Assembly (NCBI GenBank): GCA_963813435.1
Contig: CAWEYY010000004.1
Location: 124,001 to 188,000 of the forward strand
Source: AC-32 sp963813435
Lineage (GTDB): Bacteria > Actinomycetota > Thermoleophilia > Gaiellales > Gaiellaceae
Direction of reading: 5' to 3'
DNA length: 64,000 bases
Below, one piece after another: positions 15,589-24,269 of the stretch. The translations under genes were made by a program, and so were the position numbers. The stretch's first letter is position 1; each line of letters opens with the position of its first letter. Below the pieces are notes generated by a model that saw only the letters and a list, made by a program, of their open reading frames with translations, searched no databases and was not told the origin of the DNA.

Positions 15589-16452
15589 TCAGCCTGCCGG
15601 CGCCGGTTGCCACGACTCGAGCAGCAGTCGTAGGCCTTCCTCGAGGCCCACTTCCGGACGCCAGCCGAGGGCTCGAAGCCGCTCGACGCTGATCGTCGGC
15701 GCGACGCGGCCGGGCGGCGGCTCGACCTCGTCGATCAGGTCGTGCGGGGCGCCGGTCGTGTCGCACGCGATCCGCGCGGCGTCGGTCATCGTCACCGGGT
15801 CGGCGTCGGAGCCCACGTTGAAGAACCCGTCCGCGCCGGCCTCGACCACGAGCCGGATCGCGCGCGCGACGTCGCCGATCCAGCACCACGTGCGCATCTC
15901 GCCCCGGTAGGCGGGGATCCGCTCGCGGCACTCCGCCTGCCAGAGCATGCTCGGCAGCGCGCCCTTGCCCTGGCCGGGCTCCAGCCCGGGGCCGTACGGA
16001 TTCGCGAGTCGGAGGACGACGAGGCCGACCGGCGCGTAGAGCTCTGCGGCCTGCTCGCCCCAGCGCTTCGTCAGCGCGTACAGGCTCTCGGGCGCAGTGG
16101 GCGTCTCCTCGTCCGCGCAGGCCGCGACGCCGTAGACGTCCGCGGTGGAGACGTAGACGAGCCTGGCCCCGTGTGCGGCGGCCGCACGTGCGACCAGGAC
16201 CGTCGCGAGCACGTTCGAGCGCAGTGCAAGCAGCGGCTCCTCGTCGCAGCGGACGACCCCGATCCGCGCCGCTGCATGCACGACGACGTTGGGCTTGGCC
16301 GCCGCCACCGCGCGCTCCGCGACGCCCTCGTCGGCCAGGTCTCCTTCGGCGCGCTCGAGCGGGTGGACCTCGTAATCTCGGGCCCCGTGACGCAGCTCCT
16401 CAACGAGGGCGCGCCCGACGAAGCCCGAGGCTCCGGTGACCAGCACTCTCAT
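15589..16452 (-). CDS. NAD-dependent sugar epimerase/reductase (extended SDR)
   Basis: A 287-residue extended SDR. The cofactor motif TGASGFVG is at residues 6-13, followed by VYVSTADVYG and the catalytic YALTK. The region LANPYGPG and the TWCWIGDVARAI segment match nucleotide-sugar epimerases and dehydratases. ATG 16450-16452 was chosen because it directly precedes the beta-1 strand; open frame continues upstream with no conserved content. It heads a minus-strand operon with an ATP-grasp ligase and a glycosyltransferase, so its product is probably the donor sugar for that transferase. Confidence 0.86.
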   Translation of the reverse strand: MRVLVTGASGFVGRALVEELRHGARDYEVHPLERAEGDLADEGVAERAVAAAKPNVVVHAAARIGVVRCDEEPLLALRSNVLATVLVARAAAAHGARLVYVSTADVYGVAACADEETPTAPESLYALTKRWGEQAAELYAPVGLVVLRLANPYGPGLEPGQGKGALPSMLWQAECRERIPAYRGEMRTWCWIGDVARAIRLVVEAGADGFFNVGSDADPVTMTDAARIACDTTGAPHDLIDEVEPPPGRVAPTISVERLRALGWRPEVGLEEGLRLLLESWQPAPAG

Positions 16453-16971
16453 CGCCGGCGAGTCTACTGGCGCGCCTGCGCGCTCCTGCCGGCCGCGCTC
16501 CTGCTCGCGGGCTGCTTCGGCTCGAAGAGCGAGAAGCCGGAGGCGACCGCGAAGCCTGCGCCGCATCTGGCCTTCCGCGCGCTGGACGCACAGCACCAGC
16601 GGCTCATCCACGACTACGAGCCGGTCAGCCGCGCACTGACCGGCTACGAGATCGCCTATCGCGACTGGCGCCTCGGACGCCTGTCGACCTCCGGGCTCGC
16701 CGCGAAGGCCGCCTCGTTGCGCGCGACCGTGACGACCTCGCTCGGACGCCTCCGGAGGGACCCGGCGACCGGCCCGACCGCGGGCGGCAAGCGCCTCTTC
16801 GTCGCCGCGCTCGCGGCCCGCCGCCGCGCGCTCCTGGCGCCGCCAGGAAGCGCGCGCTACCGAGTGGAGTGGAACCGCTCGGCCATCGACGCGCGGAGAG
16901 GGCTGAGCCTCCTCCAGAACATCCGCGACCGCGCCCGGCTGATCCCGCTCCCCGAGGACTCGGTCAGCTAG
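16387..16971 (+). CDS. Small lipoprotein of unknown function
   Basis: A putative lipoprotein of about 194 residues. The lipobox LLLAGC is preceded by a basic RRR and a hydrophobic stretch. The mature part is a helical, arginine- and alanine-rich domain without recognised motifs. The only in-frame conventional start close enough is GTG 16387, which gives an unusually long 42-residue signal and overlaps the divergent epimerase by 66 bp. A non-standard start nearer the RRR is possible. I do not recognise the family. The hydrophobic signal and lipobox make it credible as a real gene. Confidence 0.6.
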   Translation: MTQLLNEGAPDEARGSGDQHSHRRRVYWRACALLPAALLLAGCFGSKSEKPEATAKPAPHLAFRALDAQHQRLIHDYEPVSRALTGYEIAYRDWRLGRLSTSGLAAKAASLRATVTTSLGRLRRDPATGPTAGGKRLFVAALAARRRALLAPPGSARYRVEWNRSAIDARRGLSLLQNIRDRARLIPLPEDSVS

Positions 16972-16990
16972 AGGCGAGAGGCACGCCGCC

Positions 16991-17554
16991 CTAGATGATC
17001 GAGGCCGCGACGGCGATCAGCCAGGTGATGGCAGCGGCGTAGTGGGTTCGCTCGATCAGGCCGAGCGCGACACGCCGAATCGGTGGGACGACGAGCGCGG
17101 TTCCGGTCGCGATCGCCGTTGCCGTGACGACCCATCCGAGTGGGCCGAGAGCGGCGGGCTTGCCCGTCCAGTCGAGGTGTGACGCTGCGACGGCGATCGA
17201 AGCAAAGGCCGTCCCCGCGAGAAGCATGTGGATGCGACCGGTACGCGTGAGCGAGCGAAGACCCTGGGGCTCCCGATCGGTCATGAACGCGGAGACGAGG
17301 AGCCGGACGACGCCGTAGAGATAGAGCCAGCCGAGGGACTTCACATCGGTCTGCTGCGCCAGCCCGAACGCGATGAGGATCGCGCCGATGCCCTGGAGCA
17401 CGACCATCGTGCGGTAGCCCACATGGTACGAGGTCCACCCATAGTCGCTGACGGCGTAGCGGATCGGATCGAGCCCGGTCGGCAAGAAGTGCAGCGTGAC
17501 CAGGATGACGCCGGACGCTGCCACGCAGATCAGGCCGGCGAGCGCGGCGATCAT
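16991..17554 (-). CDS. DUF998 family membrane protein
   Basis: A 187-residue integral membrane protein with about five or six hydrophobic helices. The pattern LDPIRYAVSDYGWTSYHVGYRT after the first helix and FMTDREPQGLRSLTRTGRIH near residue 90 fit the DUF998 family of bacterial membrane proteins of unknown function. It is convergent with the small lipoprotein gene (19 bp apart) and divergent from the cupin gene. The ATG at 17554 is followed at once by the first helix, which is usual. No function can be assigned. Confidence 0.75.
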   Translation of the reverse strand: MIAALAGLICVAASGVILVTLHFLPTGLDPIRYAVSDYGWTSYHVGYRTMVVLQGIGAILIAFGLAQQTDVKSLGWLYLYGVVRLLVSAFMTDREPQGLRSLTRTGRIHMLLAGTAFASIAVAASHLDWTGKPAALGPLGWVVTATAIATGTALVVPPIRRVALGLIERTHYAAAITWLIAVAASII

Positions 17555-17660
17555 TCGGCGATCCGACTCGCGGTGGCCCGCATCACACAGGGATCATCTG
17601 CTGCCAGGTCACGCACGGGGCAGCATGCTAGACATGGGGGTCCGAGGAAAAGGAGACGCC

Positions 17661-18074
17661 ATGCAGATCACCAGGAGCGGGATCGACACCAACCCAGGGC
17701 CGAGCGACTGGTTCACCGGTGCGGTGTACATCGACGCGGTCGCCGCGCCGGCCGAAGGGTCGCGGTTGAGCGCGAGCAGCGTCCACTTCACGCCGGGCGC
17801 ACGGACGGCGTGGCACACGCATCCGAACGGCCAGACCATCTACGTCACGGAGGGCGTCGGCCTCGCGCAGCGCCGCGGCGGGCCGATCGAGGTGATCCGG
17901 GCCGGCGATCGCGTGTTCTTCGAGCCGGGAGAGGACCACTGGCACGGTGCGGCCTCGAGCCGCTTCATGACGCACCTGGCGATGGTCCAGGTCGACGCCG
18001 ACGGCAACCCCGCGGCGTGGGGCGACCACGTCACCGACGAGGAGTACAGCGCCGCCCCGGAAATCGAGTCATGA
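17661..18074 (+). CDS. Single-domain cupin (mandelonitrile-lyase-like cupin family)
   Basis: A 137-residue cupin. Metal-site motif 1 is GARTAWHTHPNGQTIYVTEG, with His52 and His54 and a following Glu. Motif 2 is PGEDHWHGAA with His93 and His95. The opening MQITRSG and the WFTGAVYID segment match a group of small cupins that includes the (R)-mandelonitrile lyase of soil bacteria. Most members are uncharacterised, and enzymatic activity here is not implied. ATG 17661 has an AGGAG ribosome-binding site 9 nt upstream. The zinc dehydrogenase follows after 20 bp, so the two are probably one unit. Confidence 0.85.
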   Translation: MQITRSGIDTNPGPSDWFTGAVYIDAVAAPAEGSRLSASSVHFTPGARTAWHTHPNGQTIYVTEGVGLAQRRGGPIEVIRAGDRVFFEPGEDHWHGAASSRFMTHLAMVQVDADGNPAAWGDHVTDEEYSAAPEIES

Positions 18075-18094
18075 GCCCCGGGAGGTAAGTAACC

Positions 18095-19129
18095 ATGCGC
18101 GCAACTGTCATGTACGGCGCCGGCGACGTCCGTGTCGAGACCGTCCCCGATGCCCGGCTGATCGACCCGACGGACGTGCTCGTCCGCGTCACGCGCGCCG
18201 CCGTCTGCGGTAGCGACCTCTGGCCGTACAGGACAATGGAGCACGACGACGCGGGCCGCCGCATGGGCCACGAGTTCATCGGCATCGCCGAGGACGTCGG
18301 CGCCGACGTTCAGACCGTCAAGGTCGGAGACCTCGTCGTCTCGCCGTTCCTGTGGTCGGACGGCACCTGCGTGTTCTGCCGCGAGGGTCTGCAGAGCGAA
18401 TGTCTCCACGGCGGCAGGTTCGGCTTCGACGACGTCGACGGCGGACAGGGCGAGGCGGTGCGCGTCCCGCAGGCGGACGGCACTCTCGTCGTGCTGCCGG
18501 TCGGCCCCGACGACGCGCTGATGCCGTCGCTTCTCACCCTCTCGGACGTGATGGGAACGGGCCACCATGCCGCTGTCGTGGCCGGCGTCGGTCCGGGGAA
18601 GACGGCGGCGGTCGTCGGAGACGGCGCTGTTGGCCTGTGCGGCGTGATCGCGGCGAAGCGGCTCGGCGCCGAGCGGATCATCCTCCTCGGCAGCTATCCC
18701 GACCGGATCGCGCTCGGGACGGAGTTCGGCGCCACGGATGTCGTGAGCGAGCGCGGAGACGAGGCGGTCGAGCGCGTTCGAGAGCTAACCGACGGACTCG
18801 GCGCACACTCGGTCCTCGAGTGCGTCGGCCACGAGCAGTCGACGCTGACGGCTCTCCACATCGCTCGTCCCGGTGGCGCAGTCGGGCGCGTCGGCCTGCC
18901 CCAGGCGGAGTCGGTTCCAGATGCGGTCGGAACGTTCTTCAGAAACGTCGTCATCGGCGGCGGACCTGCGCCGGTTCGCGCGTACATCGAAGAGCTGCGC
19001 CCTGACGTCCTCGACGGAACCATCGAGCCCGGCCGCGTCTTCGACCGCGTCGGCCCGCTCGACGAGGTGCCAGACGGCTACCGGGCGATGGACGAGCGCG
19101 AAGCGATCAAGGTGATGGCCGAGCTCTGA
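18095..19129 (+). CDS. Zinc-dependent alcohol dehydrogenase family protein (MDR)
   Basis: A 344-residue medium-chain dehydrogenase. Catalytic zinc ligands are Cys38 (AAVCGSDLW) and His59-Glu60 (MGHEFIG). The structural zinc lobe has Cys92, Cys95 and Cys103, but Asp89 stands where the first cysteine usually is, as in one common bacterial subgroup. The NAD(P) Rossmann motif is GDGAVGLCG near 176. It likely oxidises or reduces a small alcohol or aldehyde with NAD(P); the substrate is unknown. GGGAGG lies about 10 nt before the ATG. It follows the cupin gene and ends 99 bp before the tetR gene. Confidence 0.88.
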   Translation: MRATVMYGAGDVRVETVPDARLIDPTDVLVRVTRAAVCGSDLWPYRTMEHDDAGRRMGHEFIGIAEDVGADVQTVKVGDLVVSPFLWSDGTCVFCREGLQSECLHGGRFGFDDVDGGQGEAVRVPQADGTLVVLPVGPDDALMPSLLTLSDVMGTGHHAAVVAGVGPGKTAAVVGDGAVGLCGVIAAKRLGAERIILLGSYPDRIALGTEFGATDVVSERGDEAVERVRELTDGLGAHSVLECVGHEQSTLTALHIARPGGAVGRVGLPQAESVPDAVGTFFRNVVIGGGPAPVRAYIEELRPDVLDGTIEPGRVFDRVGPLDEVPDGYRAMDEREAIKVMAEL

Positions 19130-19193
19130 GGGCGGCCTGGACAGGCGACGAGCTCGACAGGATCGGAGGCGCGGACGTGCTGTCGGCAGCTGT

Positions 19194-19222
19194 TTGACAC
19201 TGTTGTGAGTGAGTGCTAACTT
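19194..19222 (+). promoter_or_regulatory. Consensus promoter of the tetR gene
   Basis: TTGACA at 19194-19199 and TAACTT at 19217-19222 with an exact 17-nt spacer. The ATG of the regulator follows 6 nt after the -10, so the mRNA would be leaderless. The operator at 19208-19221 overlaps spacer and -10, which fits autorepression. Confidence 0.8.
19208..19221 (+). promoter_or_regulatory. TetR operator site 1 (autoregulation)
   Basis: AGTGAGTGCTAACT, an imperfect palindrome (10 of 14 positions match the reverse complement). It shares 13 of 14 bases with 19801-19814 before the efflux gene. Confidence 0.7.
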
Positions 19223-19228
19223 TCTTAC

Positions 19229-19777
19229 ATGGTTACCTCGGAACGAAAGACGGCGGCGCAGCGGCGAGAGGAGATTCTCACCGCGGCGCTCGAGGAGTTC
19301 GGTGAGCACGGCCTCCACGGCACCTCGACGGACACCATCGCCCGCAAGGCCGGCGTCTCGCAGCCGTATCTGTTCCGGCTCTTCGGCACCAAGAAGAAGC
19401 TGTATCTCGAGAGCGTTCGCCGCTGTTTCCGGAAGACGCTCGAGCTCTTCCAGGACGCCTCGGCCGGCAAGACGGGCGAGGAGGCGCTGAAGGCGATCGG
19501 GACGGCCTACCGCGGGCTCCTGAAGGACCGGACGCGACTGCGCGCCCAGATGCAGGCCTACGCGGACTCCGACGACCCGGACGTGCGCGAGGCGGTGCGG
19601 GAGGGCTTCGGTGCGCTCGTCGACTACGTCGAGCGCGTCTCGGCCGCCGACCCGGAGCGCGTCCGCGACTTCTTCGCGTTCGGGATGCTCATGAACGTCT
19701 TCGCGTCGATGGATCTGCTCGATCACCCGGCGCCGTGGGCCAAGAGGCTCCTGGCCTCGTCGATGGAGGAGGGGTAG
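19229..19777 (+). CDS. TetR/AcrR family repressor
   Basis: A 182-residue regulator. The N-terminal helix-turn-helix covers about residues 8-55: RREEILTAALEEFGEHG, then TIARKAGVSQPYLFRLFGTK as recognition helix region. The C-terminal helical ligand domain is shorter but typical. It probably represses itself and the adjacent MFS pump, since near-identical 14-bp sites precede both genes. The ATG lies 6 nt behind a consensus -10 with no ribosome-binding site, so translation is leaderless. The inducing ligand is likely a hydrophobic compound expelled by the pump. Confidence 0.92.
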   Translation: MVTSERKTAAQRREEILTAALEEFGEHGLHGTSTDTIARKAGVSQPYLFRLFGTKKKLYLESVRRCFRKTLELFQDASAGKTGEEALKAIGTAYRGLLKDRTRLRAQMQAYADSDDPDVREAVREGFGALVDYVERVSAADPERVRDFFAFGMLMNVFASMDLLDHPAPWAKRLLASSMEEG

Positions 19778-19800
19778 CGCGTTTTTTTCGCGGGAAAGTA

Positions 19801-19814
19801 AGTGAGTGATAACT
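19801..19814 (+). promoter_or_regulatory. TetR operator site 2 (MFS efflux gene)
   Basis: AGTGAGTGATAACT, one base different from the site in the tetR promoter. It lies 17 bp before the ATG of the MFS gene, upstream of the ribosome-binding site AGGGAGG. Confidence 0.7.
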
Positions 19815-19831
19815 ACCAATAGGGAGGCACG

Positions 19832-21244
19832 ATGAACACCCGCAGCACCACGATCTGGACCTTCGCGATCACCTCGGTCGCGCTCTTCATGACGACACTC
19901 GACAACCTGGTCGTGACGTCGGCGCTGCCGGTCATCCGCAGAGAGCTCCACGCGAGCCTTGGTGGGCTCGAGTGGACGGTCAACGCGTACACCCTCGTGT
20001 TCGCCGTCCTGCTGATAACCGGCGCCGCTCTCGGCGACCGCTTCGGCCGGCGCAAGATCTTCGTTGCTGGCCTCGGCATCTTCACGCTCGCCTCCGCCGC
20101 GGCCGCGCTCGCGCCTTCGATCGAGGTGCTGATCGCCGCCCGTGCGGTGCAAGGCCTCGGAGGGGCGATCGTGCTGCCGTTGACGCTCACGATCCTGAGC
20201 GCCGCGGTCCCGGCCGAGCGCCGCGGCCTCGCGCTTGGCGCCTGGGGCGGAATCAGCGGCCTCGCCGTGGCGCTCGGCCCGCTCGTCGGCGGCGCCGTCG
20301 TCGAGGGCATCTCCTGGCAGTGGATCTTCTGGCTCAACGTCCCGATCGGGCTCGTGCTGATCCCGCTCGCGGCGCTGCGGCTGAAGGAGAGCTACGGCCT
20401 GAACACCTCGCTCGACCTCCCGGGCGTGATCCTGGCGAGCGCCGGCCTCTTCGGAATCGTGTGGGGCCTCGTGCGCGGGAACCAGGTCGGCTGGTCGAGC
20501 CCCGAGATCGTGCTCGCGCTCTCGGCGGGCGCGCTCGTGCTCGGCTCGTTCCTCTTCTGGGAGGCCCGGGCGAAGTCGCCGATGCTGCCGATGCGGTTCT
20601 TCCGCAACCGGACGTTCTCGGCCGCCAACGCGGCGTCCCTGCTGATGTTCTTCGGGATGTTCGGTTCGATCTTCCTGCTCATACAGTTCTTCCAGACGGT
20701 GCAGGGCTACACGCCGCTCCAGGCCGGGCTGCGGATCCTTCCGTGGACGGCGATGCCGATCCTTGTCTCTCCGCTGGCCGGTGCACTCTCCGACCGGATC
20801 GGAGGCCGGCCGCTGCTCGTGGTCGGGCTTGCGCTCCAGGCGGTCGGGCTCGCGTGGATCGCGTTCGTCTCGACGCCGACGACCGCCTACTCGGAGCTCG
20901 TCGTGCCGTTCGTGCTCTCCGGGATCGGGATGGCGATGTACTTCGCGCCTGTCGCGAACGTCGTCCTCTCGTCGGTGCGGCCCGAGGAGGAGGGGCAGGC
21001 GTCCGGCGCCAACAACGCCGTCCGCGAGCTGGGCGGCGTGTTCGGCGTCGCGGTGCTCGCCTCGGTCTTCTCGCACTATGGGGGGTACGGAACAGGGACG
21101 ACGTTCGTGGACGGCCTGACCCCGGCGATCTACGTCGGCGCCGCGATCGTCGCGGTCGGCTCGCTCGCCGCGCTGTTCATCTCGCGCCGCCGGCCTGTCG
21201 AGGCGGAAGCCGAGCAGTACGAGACTCTGGCCGAAGCCGCCTAG
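19832..21244 (+). CDS. MFS drug efflux transporter, DHA2 (EmrB/QacA) type
   Basis: A 470-residue transporter with about 14 hydrophobic helices, the DHA2 number. Helix 1 carries the LDNLVVTSALPVI pattern (family motif D1), the helix 2-3 loop GDRFGRRK (motif A), and helix 5 the proton-antiport-type GLAVALGPLVGG (motif C). It expels lipophilic compounds or drugs by proton antiport across the cytoplasmic membrane. AGGGAGG lies before the ATG. The gene is transcribed behind tetR with an operator in the 54-bp gap. Its TAG shares bases with the TAG of the convergent eIF2B-like gene in a CTAG palindrome. Confidence 0.92.
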   Translation: MNTRSTTIWTFAITSVALFMTTLDNLVVTSALPVIRRELHASLGGLEWTVNAYTLVFAVLLITGAALGDRFGRRKIFVAGLGIFTLASAAAALAPSIEVLIAARAVQGLGGAIVLPLTLTILSAAVPAERRGLALGAWGGISGLAVALGPLVGGAVVEGISWQWIFWLNVPIGLVLIPLAALRLKESYGLNTSLDLPGVILASAGLFGIVWGLVRGNQVGWSSPEIVLALSAGALVLGSFLFWEARAKSPMLPMRFFRNRTFSAANAASLLMFFGMFGSIFLLIQFFQTVQGYTPLQAGLRILPWTAMPILVSPLAGALSDRIGGRPLLVVGLALQAVGLAWIAFVSTPTTAYSELVVPFVLSGIGMAMYFAPVANVVLSSVRPEEEGQASGANNAVRELGGVFGVAVLASVFSHYGGYGTGTTFVDGLTPAIYVGAAIVAVGSLAALFISRRRPVEAEAEQYETLAEAA

Positions 21245-22107
21245 CGGCCGCTTAGCAACGCGTAGCCGTCCCTCAGGAACGGCGTTCGATCGACGAGGGC
21301 GCGGATCTCCTCGGCGGAGTACGCGCCCTCCTCGGTCACGACGGAGTCGATCAGCTCCGGCGGCGTCAGGTCGAGCTCGGAGGCGTTCAGCCCCGGCGCT
21401 TGGGAGGCCTCGATCGGGGCGAGCTTGATCACCTCGCAGGCGACGATGGCCGGGACGTTCTCGGCTGCGGCCGCCTCCGCCAGGGCGTGGGTCCCTGCCT
21501 TGTTGCAGAGCGTGCCGCAGCGAAAGACCGTGTCCGCGCCGACGAGGAGGAGCGAGGCCCACTGGAGCTCGGCCGGCGCGTCCTCGTCCTCGACCAGCTC
21601 CACGTCGAGCCCGGCCGACCGGAGGTCGTCGGCGAACTCGCGACCCTCGTCCTGCGGGGAGGACACCGTGCAGATCACGCGCTCGGGTGGGGTGTGCACG
21701 AGTGCCTCGCGGACCGTCGCCGACGCGGAATGCGTCAGCACCACGGCTTCGGTGAGCCGCTCCTGGAGCTGGATCGCGATCGAGGCGGCGGCGCGGATGC
21801 GCCCCTCGATCAGGCCGGCCGCCTCTTCCTGGACGAGCTGTCGGAGCTGCTCGGGCTCGAGCTGGACGTTTCGCTCGGCGGCAGCAAGCACACGGCCTAC
21901 GGCACCGGCGACCGCGCCGACTCCCGGCCGGCTTCTTGCGAGCTCACGCCCGGCCTTCAAGAGGTTGGCCAGCAGCTCCTCGCCGGTCGAACCGTCCTGA
22001 TCGGCGACCGCCACGAGCGCCTCGACTGCCCGCCGCGCCATCCAGCTCCCGCCGTGGCGGCGGTCGAGCCGGATCTCTTCGACCCGCTCCCCCAGGATCG
22101 TGGCCAC
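21241..22107 (-). CDS. eIF-2B alpha/beta/delta-related protein
   Basis: A 288-residue protein of the initiation factor 2B-related family, which also includes methylthioribose-1-phosphate and ribose-1,5-bisphosphate isomerases. Family features are CNKAGTHALAEAA near residue 200, the preceding LLVGADTVFRCGT, and a C-terminal ELDLTPPELIDSVVTEEG. In bacteria a translation role is not expected. A sugar-phosphate isomerase or regulatory role is more plausible, but cannot be specified. The start is GTG 22107, six bases after a GACAAT -10 box, so leaderless. It is divergent from the ATP-grasp gene at 22172. Confidence 0.8.
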   Translation of the reverse strand: MATILGERVEEIRLDRRHGGSWMARRAVEALVAVADQDGSTGEELLANLLKAGRELARSRPGVGAVAGAVGRVLAAAERNVQLEPEQLRQLVQEEAAGLIEGRIRAAASIAIQLQERLTEAVVLTHSASATVREALVHTPPERVICTVSSPQDEGREFADDLRSAGLDVELVEDEDAPAELQWASLLLVGADTVFRCGTLCNKAGTHALAEAAAAENVPAIVACEVIKLAPIEASQAPGLNASELDLTPPELIDSVVTEEGAYSAEEIRALVDRTPFLRDGYALLSGR

Positions 22108-22113
22108 GGAGCA

Positions 22114-22163
22114 ATTGTCGCAGATGGCGCCTGAGCGGCACCGTCGCGTGCGATCGTGACAAT
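22114..22163. promoter_or_regulatory. Divergent promoters with paired GACAAT boxes
   Basis: On the minus strand GACAAT (plus 22114-22119) precedes GTG 22107 by 6 nt. On the plus strand GACAAT at 22158-22163 precedes TTG 22172 by 8 nt. Both spacings suit leaderless starts. No -35 consensus is evident. Confidence 0.45.
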
Positions 22164-22171
22164 GGAGACCG

Positions 22172-23284
22172 TTGGAACGCTTGCTCGTTCTGGGGGCCGG
22201 CGCAGGCCAGCTCGGCCTGCTCGCCGCCGCGCGTGCGCGGGGCCTGTTCGTGATCGCCGTGGATCGCGACGCCGCAGCGCCCGGGTTCCAGTACGCCGAC
22301 CGGCGAGCGATCGTTTCCGTCGACGACGAGCCCGCGCTGGAACGCCTTGCCGAGGCCGCGCGCATCGACGGCGTGATCGCGCCCGGTGCTGACTGGCCCG
22401 TCGGTCCGGCGGCGCGAATCGCGGCACGCCTCGGGTTGTCGCACCCCATCTCCCCAGAGACGGCGGTCCTGTCGACCTCGAAGCTGCGTCAGCGCGAACG
22501 TCTCCAGGAGGCGGGCGTCCCGCAGACCGGCTGGCGGGTCGTCTCGAAGCCGGACGAGGTCGTCGGCGTTCCCTGTCTCGTTCGAGCGCCCGACCGGCAC
22601 GGTCGGCGCACGCGTGCGCTCGTGCGCTCCTCGCGCGAGCTCCGTGGGGCGGTCAAGACCGCGCTCAAGGCCTCGCGCATCGGGCTGGCCCTGGTCGAGG
22701 AGGTTGTCGAGGAGCCGGTCGTGACCGTGAACGCGTTCTCCAGGAGCGGGGTCTTCCACGCGCTGACGGTGACCGACCGCGCGCCGCTGACGCATGTCTG
22801 GGAGAGCGAGCACGCCGACGAGGCCGTGGCCGTGGCGAGGCAGGCGGCCGAGGCGATCGGGATCTCCGAGGGCGCGACGGTGACCCAGCTGCGGATCGGG
22901 CCCGACGGGCCGCGCGTGCTGGCGCTCTCCGCGCGGACGGGCGGCGGCCACGAGGCCGAGCTCTGCCAGGCCGCGCTCGGCGTCGACCTGAACGGGCTCG
23001 CGCTCTCGGCCGCCCTGGGAGAGCCGATCTCCGAGCGTCGCCTCAGGCCCCGCTGCCGCGCAGGTGCCGCCTGCGTCCTCTTCCTCACCGGCGCAGGTGT
23101 CGCCGAGGGCCTCGACGAAGCAGCGTCCGTGGACGGGGTCGAGTGGGCCCGCGTCTACAGGGGATCCGACCGCGCAGGCGCCGTGCTCGCGACCGGCGAG
23201 AGCCGCGACCAGGCTCTCGAGCGGGCGACGCAGGCCGCCGAATACGTACGCTTCCGCGCGGCCGATGCCCAGGCACTCGCGTAG
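22172..23284 (+). CDS. ATP-grasp ligase, divergent
   Basis: A 370-residue protein with the layout of biotin-carboxylase-like ATP-grasp enzymes. The N-terminal domain starts LLVLGAGAGQLGLLAAARARG, a nucleotide-fold beta-alpha unit. The central lid region is at about 110-190. The C-terminal grasp half has VTVNAFSRSGVFHAL and VLALSARTGGGHEAEL near 245, where the metal-binding acids normally lie. The glycine-rich lysine loop is degenerate compared with the ATP-grasp at 14370 (VGVPCLVRAPDRHGRR), so activity may be altered. TTG 22172 is the start with a leaderless -10. The next gene starts at the base after its stop. Confidence 0.75.
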   Translation: MERLLVLGAGAGQLGLLAAARARGLFVIAVDRDAAAPGFQYADRRAIVSVDDEPALERLAEAARIDGVIAPGADWPVGPAARIAARLGLSHPISPETAVLSTSKLRQRERLQEAGVPQTGWRVVSKPDEVVGVPCLVRAPDRHGRRTRALVRSSRELRGAVKTALKASRIGLALVEEVVEEPVVTVNAFSRSGVFHALTVTDRAPLTHVWESEHADEAVAVARQAAEAIGISEGATVTQLRIGPDGPRVLALSARTGGGHEAELCQAALGVDLNGLALSAALGEPISERRLRPRCRAGAACVLFLTGAGVAEGLDEAASVDGVEWARVYRGSDRAGAVLATGESRDQALERATQAAEYVRFRAADAQALA

Positions 23285-24268
23285 ATGAACAAACGGACGC
23301 GGATCCTCGCGACGCTCGTCGTCACCGGTCTCTGCACCGCTTACATCCTCTGGAAGATCAACGTCGGGGAGACGCTGCATGTCCTCGCGACCGCGAACGG
23401 CTGGTACTTCCTCGGCGCGGTCGCGATCATGGTCCTCTCCGTCTGGCCGATGGCCTGGCGCTGGGGGCGGCTGCTCCGCGTCCGCGGGATCCACGACCGC
23501 CTGTCCTGGCTCGTGCGCGCGTACTTCGTCGCGTACACGGCTGGCCAGGTGCTCCCGACCGCGGTCGGCGGCGACGCGGTTCGCATCTACGAGACGGCCC
23601 GCCGGCACGAGGGCCAGGGAGGACCGGTCGCCGCCTCGGTGCTCCTCGAGCGCGCGCTCGGCGGCGCGGCGACGCTCACGCTCGCGGCCGTCGGCTTCGT
23701 GCTCGCGGTCGGCCACTATCCGATCGGGCCCTACCTCTGGATCGAGCTCTTCTTCGTGCTCGCGACGATCGTCCTCGCCGTGGGGCTCTTCTCCCGTCGC
23801 GCGCGGCCTGTGCTCGCGCACACGGCGCCGCTCCTGCGGAAGGTCAGGCTCGAGCGACCGATCCGCGCAGGCTACGAGGGGCTCCACTCCTACCGGGACC
23901 ACCCCGACCTGCTGGCAGGCGTCTTCGCGCTGACCCTCGCCGTGCAGGCCGTGCGCGTGCTGGCGATCTGGCTCGCTGGGAAGTCGGTCGGCGTCGACCT
24001 CTCGCCGCGGCCGTACTACGTGATGGGGCCGCTGCTCTTCCTCGTGCTGCTGGTGCCGTTCTCGATCAACGGGATCGCCGTGCGGGAGACGTTCTTCGTC
24101 AGCTTTCTGGGCAGGCTCGGCGTCGACCCGGACAAGGCCTTCGCGACCGGGTTCATCTTCTTCATGGTCACGCTGGCCCTGGCTCTTCCCGGTGCGGTGC
24201 TCGTCGGCTGGCAGACGCTGCGCGGCCTCTGGGCTCCGAACGATGCCCCGCAGCTCCCACCGAGCTGA
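23285..24268 (+). CDS. Lysylphosphatidylglycerol-synthase-type membrane protein (UPF0104/YbhN-like)
   Basis: A 327-residue membrane protein with about eight helices. The family signature GQVLPTAVGGDAVRIYETAR (near residues 79-98) identifies the flippase-like transmembrane region shared by MprF, AglD and YbhN proteins. Members without the MprF catalytic domain are thought to move lipids or lipid-linked sugars. No aminoacyl-transfer domain is present here. It begins immediately after the ATP-grasp stop and is followed by a glycosyltransferase, so it may handle a lipid-linked intermediate for these enzymes. Confidence 0.82.
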   Translation: MNKRTRILATLVVTGLCTAYILWKINVGETLHVLATANGWYFLGAVAIMVLSVWPMAWRWGRLLRVRGIHDRLSWLVRAYFVAYTAGQVLPTAVGGDAVRIYETARRHEGQGGPVAASVLLERALGGAATLTLAAVGFVLAVGHYPIGPYLWIELFFVLATIVLAVGLFSRRARPVLAHTAPLLRKVRLERPIRAGYEGLHSYRDHPDLLAGVFALTLAVQAVRVLAIWLAGKSVGVDLSPRPYYVMGPLLFLVLLVPFSINGIAVRETFFVSFLGRLGVDPDKAFATGFIFFMVTLALALPGAVLVGWQTLRGLWAPNDAPQLPPS

Positions 24269-24269
24269 C

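Noticed and set aside
19778..19792. CGCG-T7-CGCG between tetR and the efflux gene as an intrinsic terminator.
   Set aside because: The stem is only 4 bp, the T-tract lies in the loop rather than behind the stem, and the site falls inside a regulated gap.
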